6,153 nucleotides of DNA from Chloroflexota bacterium (GTDB lineage: Bacteria > Chloroflexota > Limnocylindria > Limnocylindrales > CSP1-4), in assembly GCA_021786915.1 (NCBI GenBank), contig JAJYMP010000539.1, positions 1 to 6,153 on the forward strand. The letters run 5' to 3'. Below, in pieces: positions 1 to 5,056 of this stretch. The notes under the pieces were generated by a model. It saw only the letters and a program-made list of their open reading frames with translations, made no database searches and had not been told where the DNA came from. The position numbers were made by a program, and so were the translations under genes. Position 1 is the stretch's first letter. Every line of letters starts with the position of its first letter.

Positions 1-177
1 TTCGGCGTCGGGGCGATCTGGGCGGCGGCGCTTGGCGCGCTCGTCGGCACGCTCGGGGACCGGGCCGGATTCCCGGTCGCGTTCGGGATCTCGGCGCTCA
101 GCTACCTCGGCGCCGCGCTCGTCGTCACCCGGATTCGGACGCCGAGCCGACGCGCACGCGCCGCAGGGACCCCGTAG
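1..177 (+). CDS. C-terminal end of a membrane transporter, probably MFS family (5' truncated)
   Basis: Frame 1 is open from the first base to a TAG at 175-177, giving 58 residues that start FGVGAIWAAALGALVGTLGD. Two hydrophobic segments are visible, at about residues 1-18 and 26-44, separated by a short GDRAGFP loop. They are followed by a basic tail (RIRTPSRRARAAGTP) expected on the cytoplasmic side. Two closing helices with a G-D-R loop and a positive tail resemble helices 11 and 12 of a major facilitator superfamily transporter, which is the basis for the family call. The substrate cannot be inferred, and another polytopic membrane protein is possible. The start lies outside the window. 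No terminator is seen after the stop. Confidence 0.6.
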   Translation, partial: FGVGAIWAAALGALVGTLGDRAGFPVAFGISALSYLGAALVVTRIRTPSRRARAAGTP

Positions 178-400
178 TCAGTCCATCCCGAGGGCGCCGC
201 GCACGTCCGGGACGAGGTCGACCGTCAAACACGACGAGCGCGAGGAGGCTGAGCCTGCCCGCGACGACGAGCCCGGCCGCCCGATCGGTCGTCCTCTCCG
301 TGCGCGGGGCCCAAAGGATCACGGTTGCGGCGCCACATCCGAGGAGGCCGAACCGGCCGACCTCGCCCGGGTGCGCCGCAGCCTCGCCCGTCGAGGTCAT
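178..400 (-). pseudogene. Possible small frameshifted gene, unrecognised
   Basis: Reading the minus strand from an ATG at 400-398 gives MTSTGEAAAHPGEVGRFGLL, then a stretch with a hydrophobic segment (RAAGLVVAGRLSLLALVVFD). Nearly every codon ends in G or C up to about base 224, after which this frame fills with A/T-ending codons. Skipping one base at about 223 moves to a frame that again has almost only G/C-ending codons and reads VDLVPDVRGALGMD before a TGA at 180-178. The span of 223 bases is 74 codons plus one base, which fits a single-base frameshift. A purine-rich stretch (aaggcgggggagg) precedes the ATG. The TGA abuts the convergent transporter TAG with no gap. I do not recognise the product; a small membrane protein or a decayed remnant is possible, and chance in GC-rich DNA cannot be excluded. 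Confidence 0.22.
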
Positions 401-628
401 GGCCTCCCCCGCCTTCGGCCGACACGCGATCGCCCGCCGTCGTGGGATGCCGATGCACCGGACGACCTGATGGCCGGGCCCTCGGTCGAGTCGACGTGGT
501 CGGTCGCGCGATCAGGATCGAGTCCGATCGGGGTGATCGGAGGTTCGCCGGTCAGATCCGCCGGCGATCGCGCGTTCGCCGGGCCGCGTGGGCAGGCGGT
601 CCGATGGCGTCCGAGAGGGCTGTTGCGA
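401..628. other. Non-coding GC-rich stretch, no gene seen
   Basis: Reading frames here on both strands have the Arg/Pro/Gly-rich composition of chance open frames in GC-rich DNA, and none has a convincing start or family motif. GATC- and CGATCGG-containing words recur between 505 and 575. They include a 9-base inverted repeat, CGCGCGATC at 505-513 and GATCGCGCG at 566-574, which may only reflect local composition. No terminator or RNA gene is recognised. Confidence 0.4.
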
Positions 629-634
629 TATCAT
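605..634 (+). promoter_or_regulatory. Possible promoter of the tRNA-Pro gene
   Basis: An AT-rich island in GC-rich DNA carries TATCAT at 629-634, a fair -10 match. With usual spacing it would start transcription near 641, giving a leader of about 25 bases before the tRNA at 666. The -35 region (TGGCGT, 605-610, 18-base spacer) is poor. The leader contains a small GCCC/GGGC stem (641-644 with 653-656). The call rests mainly on the -10 box and its distance from the tRNA. Confidence 0.35.
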
Positions 635-665
635 GCGTGGGCCCTGTCAAACGGGCACCCTCGGT

Positions 666-742
<77 letters not shown>

Positions 743-763
743 GAACGACCTTCTTTCGTGCAC

Positions 764-790
764 AGGACCCCCTCTTCTGGAGCGGGGCCT
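764..790 (+). other. Hairpin between tRNA-Pro and the terminator
   Basis: AGGACCCCCTC (764-774) can pair with GAGCGGGGCCT (780-790) across a five-base TTCTG loop. Nine of eleven positions pair, with A-C and C-C mismatches. No T tract follows, so it is unlikely to be a complete intrinsic terminator. It may help 3' processing of the tRNA precursor or protect its end, or it may be fortuitous. Confidence 0.35.
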
Positions 791-795
791 GAGCC

Positions 796-841
796 CGAGT
801 GCTCCCCACGATCAGGTCATCGTGGAGCTGAGACTCGTTTT
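796..841 (+). terminator. Probable intrinsic terminator after tRNA-Pro
   Basis: A long stem folds from CGAGT (796-800), GCTCC (801-805) and ACGAT (808-812) on the 5' side with ATCGT (819-823), GGAGC (824-828) and ACTCG (833-837) on the 3' side. That gives fifteen base pairs, a two-base bulge (CC, 806-807), a four-base bulge (TGAG, 829-832) and a six-base loop (CAGGTC). TTTT follows at once at 838-841. The GC-rich stem plus T run and the position 54 bases after the tRNA suggest that it ends the tRNA transcript and insulates it from the regulator downstream. The T run is short, so termination may be partial. Confidence 0.6.
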
Positions 842-847
842 GCCGAA

Positions 848-919
848 GACGAACGGCTGAACGCATTGGCAGCCCGGGGCGGTCGGGCTCGAGCAATTGG
901 CGGGACGACTCCGTTCGTC
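848..919. repeat. 9-base inverted repeat upstream of the regulator
   Basis: GACGAACGG at 848-856 is the exact reverse complement of CCGTTCGTC at 911-919, with 54 bases between the arms. A smaller inverted pair sits inside, AGCCC (871-875) and GGGCT (885-889). It could be a pair of protein-binding half-sites or a large stem-loop between the terminator and the regulator promoter. No function can be assigned. Confidence 0.35.
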
Positions 920-940
920 AGCCCGCGATTTCAGCCCGTG
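918..940 (+). repeat. Tandem 13-base-spaced direct repeat at the regulator promoter
   Basis: TCAGCCCGCG (918-927) and TCAGCCCGTG (931-940) are spaced 13 bases apart and match at 9 of 10 positions. A third CAGCCC lies further upstream at 870-875. The second copy overlaps the suggested -35 hexamer at 929-934, so a protein bound here could block polymerase. Autoregulation by the adjacent regulator is an inference from position only. Confidence 0.35.
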
Positions 941-956
941 GCATTGTGGTCATAAT
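929..956 (+). promoter_or_regulatory. Suggested promoter of the regulator, giving a leaderless transcript
   Basis: CATAAT at 951-956 matches the -10 consensus at five of six positions and stands out in this GC-rich DNA. A weak -35, TTTCAG, lies at 929-934 with a 16-base spacer. A start point six to eight bases after the -10 box falls at 962-964, on or next to the ATG at 964. The mRNA would then have essentially no leader, which explains why no Shine-Dalgarno is seen. Confidence 0.45.
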
Positions 957-963
957 CGTGCTG

Positions 964-2292
964 ATGATTGGGGTCATTGGGCCGCACGACTCTGTCGAGC
1001 TCACAGCCCAGGTCGCCGCCGAGCTCGGCCTTCAGGACTCGGTCCTGACGCGCGCCTACGAAGTAGCCGACGAAGCTCCCGCGCTCGCGAAGGCACTCGA
1101 CGCAGTCTGCCACGTGCTCCTCTTCACCGGGCAGGTACCGTACGCGCTCGCGGAGCGGGCTGGAGGACTCCGGGCGATCCTGGACTTCGTGCCCCATGGG
1201 GGGGTCGACCTGTACCGCGCACTCGTCCTCGTCCTTCGCGGCCACGGCGGACGACTCCCGAAGGTCAGCGTCGACACGATTGACCGGCCGACAGTCGAGG
1301 AGACGTACCGGGATCTCGGCGCCGAGCCGCCGCAGCATCTCTTGGCCCTTGACGCCGACGAGGGCGGACCGGGGATTCGCACCGCGGAGGACGTGACGAA
1401 GTTCCATATGGAACACTACCGGAACGGCGACGTCGAGCTCTGTCTCACCTGCCTTGGGTCCGTATCCGCGGAGCTCGACCGGGCGGGCGTGCCAGTGGTC
1501 CGCGTCGAGCACACGCGTGCCACCCTGCGCGACTCCCTCATGCGCGCGCTGTTGACCGACCGGCTGACCCGCTCGGAGGCGACGCAGATCGCGGCGGCCG
1601 TGATCGACCTCTCGGAGCTTCACGATCGCGCAGCTCCCGCAGGCTCGCCCTATGAAAGTGATCGAATAGATCTTCGGCTAAGGCAGCAGGTGATCGACTT
1701 CGCAGAACGGTTGCAGGGAACGATCACCGGTGGGAACGGAAGCACGTTCACCATTCACGCCACGCGAGGTGCCATCGAGCGGGAGATCGCGCGCCTGCGC
1801 GCAGGTCACTCCATTGCCGCCGCGTTCGGGCGTGCGTCCGCCTCGGTGCCCGTGGGGTTCGGCGTCGGCGAGTCCGCCGCGAGCGCCGAGGAGAACGCCC
1901 GACGTGCGCTCGCCCTGAGCCGCCGTGCGGACGAGCCCTACCTCGTCCTGACTGACGGAACGGTCGTTCGCGTCGGTCGCGAGCGGGAGGAGTCGGCCTA
2001 CAAGCTCCGTGAAACGGATCAGCAAATGCTCGCGCTGGCCCGCGACCTCGGGCTTGGCCCGTTGACCGTGAGCCGCCTCCTCGAGGCAATTCGGCGGCTC
2101 GACCCGGCAGCCGTAACGGCTCGAGATCTGGCTCGCGCATACGGCGTCGCGCCCCGATCGGCCCTGCGCTTGCTGACCAGGCTGGAGCGAGCCGGCGTTG
2201 CCACGGTGCTCGGCCAGCAGGTCGCTCCTCGCGCCGGTCGACCACAGACCGTGTACCGCGTCGACCTTAACCGGCTGCTGAACGGCGGCTGA
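964..2292 (+). CDS. Transcriptional regulator with a degenerate GGDEF-like domain and C-terminal winged helix
   Basis: The 442-residue product from ATG 964 shows three parts. Residues 1-120 form an alpha/beta region that starts MIGVIGPHDSVELTAQVAAE and has an LLFTGQVPYALA strand-loop (52-63), resembling the Rossmann-like sensing halves of some regulators. Residues about 235-345 resemble the palm fold of GGDEF and related nucleotidyl cyclases: a strand near GGNGSTFTIHATRGAIE (256-272), then VPVGFGVGESAASAEENARRALALS (from 295), the usual G-x-G...A-E-x-N-A-x-x-A-L pattern. The GGDEF signature is replaced by GGNGS, so cyclase activity is unlikely and ligand binding is possible. Residues about 365-436 form a winged helix with LTVSRLLEAI, an HTH-like TARDLARAYGVAPRSALRLL and a wing near GRPQTVYRV. 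A cytoplasmic DNA-binding role is likely. GTG at 946 and 958 are in frame, but ATG 964 fits the promoter and the start of the domain. Its targets are probably the operon downstream (inference). Confidence 0.75.
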   Translation: MIGVIGPHDSVELTAQVAAELGLQDSVLTRAYEVADEAPALAKALDAVCHVLLFTGQVPYALAERAGGLRAILDFVPHGGVDLYRALVLVLRGHGGRLPKVSVDTIDRPTVEETYRDLGAEPPQHLLALDADEGGPGIRTAEDVTKFHMEHYRNGDVELCLTCLGSVSAELDRAGVPVVRVEHTRATLRDSLMRALLTDRLTRSEATQIAAAVIDLSELHDRAAPAGSPYESDRIDLRLRQQVIDFAERLQGTITGGNGSTFTIHATRGAIEREIARLRAGHSIAAAFGRASASVPVGFGVGESAASAEENARRALALSRRADEPYLVLTDGTVVRVGREREESAYKLRETDQQMLALARDLGLGPLTVSRLLEAIRRLDPAAVTARDLARAYGVAPRSALRLLTRLERAGVATVLGQQVAPRAGRPQTVYRVDLNRLLNGG

Positions 2293-2301
2293 ACGGCGGC
2301 T
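2277..2301 (+). repeat. 11-base tandem repeat across the regulator stop codon
   Basis: GCTGAACGGCG occurs at 2277-2287 and again at 2288-2298, followed by the first three bases of a further copy (GCT). The regulator's TGA (2290-2292) lies within the second copy, and the protein ends LNGG. This looks like a slippage duplication that may have changed the end of the protein by a few residues. Confidence 0.6.
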
Positions 2302-2343
2302 CGTTTCGCGCTTCCTACCTGCATGCACCCGTGGCGGCTCTTC

Positions 2344-2372
2344 TTGACACTGGTGCGGCCCACGGCTACTCT
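2344..2372 (+). promoter_or_regulatory. Promoter of the hydrolase-dehydrogenase operon
   Basis: A perfect TTGACA -35 lies at 2344-2349. Seventeen bases later TACTCT (2367-2372) serves as a weaker -10 that keeps the key T, A and final T. Transcription would start near 2379-2380, about 32 bases before the TTG start. A strong -35 with a weak -10 is common in promoters that need an activator or can be tightly repressed. Its presence shows that the operon need not depend on read-through from the regulator gene. Confidence 0.5.
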
Positions 2373-2379
2373 CCTGTTG

Positions 2380-2400
2380 TTTCGGTCCTATTTCGGACTA
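2380..2400 (+). promoter_or_regulatory. Candidate operator: repeated TTTCGG element at the operon start
   Basis: TTTCGGTCCTA (2380-2390) is followed directly by TTTCGGACTA (2391-2400), two near-identical units in tandem. They also contain a short inverted pair, GTCC (2385-2388) and GGAC (2395-2398). The element begins at the predicted start point and ends just before the Shine-Dalgarno, a usual place for a repressor site. Binding by the adjacent regulator is inferred, not shown, and the same sequence is not seen upstream of the regulator itself. Confidence 0.35.
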
Positions 2401-2402
2401 TT

Positions 2403-2406
2403 GGAG
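2403..2406 (+). promoter_or_regulatory. Shine-Dalgarno that sets the TTG start of the hydrolase
   Basis: GGAG sits five bases before TTG at 2412-2414. No comparable site precedes the in-frame ATG at 2331, which also lies upstream of the promoter, so TTG is preferred as the start. Confidence 0.65.
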
Positions 2407-2411
2407 ATTCG

Positions 2412-3611
2412 TTGACCAGCGCAGTGTCCCCGGGCAGCGCATCGCTGGTAGAGATTCGACGGCAGCTCCACCGGCACCCCGAGCTCCGTTTTCAGGAGCA
2501 CGAGACGGCGGCCCTCGTGGCGCGCCGCCTGAAGGCTGCCGGTCTCAACGTGCGAACGGGCGTTGCAGGGACTGGCGTGGTGGCCACGCTCGTCGGTCCC
2601 GCGAATGGTCCCCACGTGATCGTCCGGGCCGACATGGATGCCGTGCCGACCCCCGATCTCAAGACCGTGCCGTATGCGTCGGAAGTGGCCGGCATTGCCC
2701 ATGCGTGCGGCCACGACGTGCACACGACAGTCGTCCTCGGCGTGGGTGAGCAGCTCGCGAGGGAGGGGGTCCTTCGTGGACGCGTAACCCTTGTCTTCCA
2801 GCCCGCCGAGGAAATCCCGTTCGGCGAGCGCAGCGGCGGACGGGCGATTATGGCGTCCGGTGTGCTCGATGAGCCGCCGGCCGATGCCGTCCTCGGCCTC
2901 CATTGCTGGCCCGCGCTCCCCGCGGGCGTTGTCGGCCTTGACCGCGACGTGGCGATGGCAGCCAAGGACGCGTTCCACGTCCACATCAACGGCTCCGGTG
3001 CCCACGCCGCCACGCCGAGCCAGGGACGAGACGCCATCCTTGCCGCAAGCCAGCTCGTCGTGGGGCTCCACCTCTTGCTTGGGCGTGAGATCGATCCCGG
3101 CGAGCGGGCAGCCCTCAATGTCGGCACGATCCACGGCGGCACGTCGCAGAGCATTGTGCCGGCGCGTGCCGAGATCACGGGCACGATCCGTTCCGTCGAC
3201 ACAGCCGTGCGGCTGCGGCTGAAGGAAGCGGTGGAGCGGGTGGCCGGCGCGACGGCCCAGGCCGCCGGTCTCGAACACGTGATCGAGTGGGCGAACGAGA
3301 TGCCGGCTGTCCGCAACGCTCCACATCTCGTGGACCTAGCTCAGGCCGTGCTGGCAGGCTGTCCGGAGGTCAACGAGGTGCGCCTGCTCGACGCGCCGCC
3401 GATGACGACCGACGACTTCGCCCTGTACGCAGAGCGGGCACCCGGGCTCTATCTCAAGCTAGGGGTGTGCGGCAGCCGCGCCGGAGCGGTGTGTCCCTCG
3501 CTCCATGACGGGCGGTTCGACGTGGACGAGCGGGCGATTGACGTGGGCGTCGGGGCACTCGTGTCGCTGGCGCGCAGCCTGCTGGAGCACCGACCGGAGG
3601 ATGGGCGATGA
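2412..3611 (+). CDS. M20 family (M20D-type) zinc amidohydrolase, N-acyl-amino-acid hydrolase-like
   Basis: This is a 399-residue cytoplasmic metallohydrolase expected to cleave an amide bond in an N-acyl amino acid or similar N-acyl compound. The start is TTG 2412, and the family-typical opening LVEIRRQLHRHPEL (from residue 12) follows directly. Metal-site motifs are all present: RADMDAVP (72-79), HACGHDVH (97-104) with Cys99 and His101, FQPAEE (129-134) with Glu133/134, LHCWP with His164, and LHDGRFDVDE with His365. A Cys ligand in HACGHD is typical of the M20D branch (aminoacylases, hippurate hydrolases, plant IAA-amino-acid hydrolases). The lid/dimerisation domain spans about 184-290 and includes SGAHAATP (195-202). 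The length is normal and no signal peptide is seen. Its TGA overlaps the next ATG (ATGA, 3608-3611), so translation is probably coupled. The exact substrate is unknown; carboxypeptidase-like or carbamoyl-hydrolase activity is less likely. Confidence 0.9.
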   Translation: MTSAVSPGSASLVEIRRQLHRHPELRFQEHETAALVARRLKAAGLNVRTGVAGTGVVATLVGPANGPHVIVRADMDAVPTPDLKTVPYASEVAGIAHACGHDVHTTVVLGVGEQLAREGVLRGRVTLVFQPAEEIPFGERSGGRAIMASGVLDEPPADAVLGLHCWPALPAGVVGLDRDVAMAAKDAFHVHINGSGAHAATPSQGRDAILAASQLVVGLHLLLGREIDPGERAALNVGTIHGGTSQSIVPARAEITGTIRSVDTAVRLRLKEAVERVAGATAQAAGLEHVIEWANEMPAVRNAPHLVDLAQAVLAGCPEVNEVRLLDAPPMTTDDFALYAERAPGLYLKLGVCGSRAGAVCPSLHDGRFDVDERAIDVGVGALVSLARSLLEHRPEDGR

Positions 3612-5056
3612 ACGCGTTTGAGATCGCCCCTCGTGGGCTGCTGATCGGTGGATCCTGGCGGGACCGAGCGTCGGGTGGGCTTCACGTCATTCGCGCACCC
3701 TACGACGGACGCGTCGTTGGCCAGGTGCCGTTCGCCGGCGCCAGCGAGGTCCGCGAGGCGATGGACAGCGCGGTCGCGGCATTCGCCCGAGGGACCCTCA
3801 CGCCGACGCAGCGGTCGGCGATCCTACGGTCCGCGGCGGCCCGCGTACGGGATCGGGCTGACGAGCTCGCTCGACTCCTCGCGCTCGAGTCGGGCAAGCC
3901 GATGGCCGAGGCTCGAGGAGAAGTGGGCCGGACGGCGACCGTGCTCGTAGCGGCCGCCGCAGAGGCGCGACGGATCACCGGGCAGATGGTAGCGGTGGAC
4001 GCCGTGCCGGGCTCGGAGGACCGGATCGCCTTTACGATCCGCGCGCCACTCGGCGTCGTCGGGGCGATCACGCCATTCAACGGCCCGCTGCTGTCGCCGG
4101 CGCACAAGGTCGGCTCGGCCATTGCCGCGGGCAATGCCGTACTGCTCAAGCCGGCCAGCGCGACCCCGCTCTCCGCGCTCGAGCTGGCCGCCGCCCTCGT
4201 CGAGGCGGGCCTGCCAGCCGACTTCCTGCAGGTCGTGGTTGGGAGCGGCAACGAGATCGGCGACGCGCTCGTCGACGACCCACGGCTGGCCATGATCTCA
4301 TTCACCGGGAGCACCGCCGTTGGGCGCCGGATCCGGGAACGGTTGGGTCTTCGCCGAGCAACGCTCGAGCTGGGCGGCAATGCCCCTCTGATCGTCCACG
4401 ACGACGCCGACATCGAGGCTGCGGCACGCGCGGCGGTGGCCGGCGCCTTTGGTTACGCGGGGCAGGTCTGCATCTCCGTCCAGCGGATCCTCGTCCAGGA
4501 GCGGGTGCGAAGCCGGTTCGAAGCGGCGTTCCTCCCGCTGGTTGAGGCGCTCCGCGTCGGCGATCCCCTGGACGAGTCGACCGATGTGGGTCCCATGCTC
4601 AGCGAGGCCAAGGCGTTGGAGGCGGAGGCTTCGATCGAGGCCGCCGTGCGAGTCGGCGCCCGACGGCTCACCCAGCCACGTCGCGAGGGCGCGCTCCTCT
4701 GGCCAACGGTTCTCGCCGACGCAGACATGACCCTGCCGGTCGTCTGCCAGGAGGCGTTCGCGCCGGTCGTCAATCTCCACTCGTATGGCGACTTCGACGA
4801 AGCGATCGACCTGGCCAACTCGACCGCTTACGGACTCCAGGCCGGCATCTTCACGAGCAGTCTTGGGTTGGCCCTCGACGCCGCCCGCCGGCTGCAGTTC
4901 GGCGGTGTGATCGTCAACGACACGTCGCGCTACCGGGTGGACCGGATGCCGTACGGCGGGACGAAGTCGTCCGGGCTGGGCAAAGAGGGTCCGCGGTACG
5001 CGATCGAGGAGATGACCGAGGAACGCCTCGTTGTACTCAAAGGAGTGCCGGCATGA
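3608..5056 (+). CDS. NAD(P)-dependent aldehyde dehydrogenase
   Basis: A 482-residue aldehyde dehydrogenase superfamily enzyme that oxidises an aldehyde to a carboxylate. Landmarks are complete: PFN with Asn158 (oxyanion hole), KPA with Lys181 (cofactor), FTGST (232-236), LELGG with general base Glu254, GQVC with nucleophile Cys288, and QEAFAP with Glu382. The C-terminal PYGGTKSSGLGKEG (449-461) is the usual oligomerisation-side motif. GQVCISVQRI resembles the branch containing lactaldehyde, succinate-semialdehyde and phosphonoacetaldehyde dehydrogenases. The residue before Cys288 is Val, not the Arg of GQRC-type enzymes acting on phosphorylated or phosphonate aldehydes, which argues weakly against those substrates. 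ATG 3608 has GGAGG at 3596-3600, seven bases upstream, and overlaps the hydrolase stop. Its own TGA overlaps the next ATG. It is cytoplasmic, and no residue is missing. Confidence 0.92.
   Translation: MNAFEIAPRGLLIGGSWRDRASGGLHVIRAPYDGRVVGQVPFAGASEVREAMDSAVAAFARGTLTPTQRSAILRSAAARVRDRADELARLLALESGKPMAEARGEVGRTATVLVAAAAEARRITGQMVAVDAVPGSEDRIAFTIRAPLGVVGAITPFNGPLLSPAHKVGSAIAAGNAVLLKPASATPLSALELAAALVEAGLPADFLQVVVGSGNEIGDALVDDPRLAMISFTGSTAVGRRIRERLGLRRATLELGGNAPLIVHDDADIEAAARAAVAGAFGYAGQVCISVQRILVQERVRSRFEAAFLPLVEALRVGDPLDESTDVGPMLSEAKALEAEASIEAAVRVGARRLTQPRREGALLWPTVLADADMTLPVVCQEAFAPVVNLHSYGDFDEAIDLANSTAYGLQAGIFTSSLGLALDAARRLQFGGVIVNDTSRYRVDRMPYGGTKSSGLGKEGPRYAIEEMTEERLVVLKGVPA

Noticed and set aside
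505..574. 9-base inverted repeat CGCGCGATC/GATCGCGCG with recurring GATC words
   Set aside because: The words are low in complexity and expected in CG-rich DNA; there is no promoter, gene or loop geometry to give them meaning.
946..963. GTG starts at 946 and 958 for the regulator
   Set aside because: No Shine-Dalgarno precedes them and the -10 box lies inside this stretch, so it would not be transcribed. ATG 964 gives the natural domain start.
2331..2411. Upstream ATG extension of the hydrolase
   Set aside because: It lies before the promoter and has no Shine-Dalgarno. The added 27 residues do not look like part of the family, and TTG 2412 has GGAG five bases upstream.
2491..3326. Long minus-strand open frames opposite the hydrolase
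   Set aside because: They are shadows of a gene with intact catalytic motifs on the plus strand, with no starts, Shine-Dalgarno sites or recognisable domains of their own.
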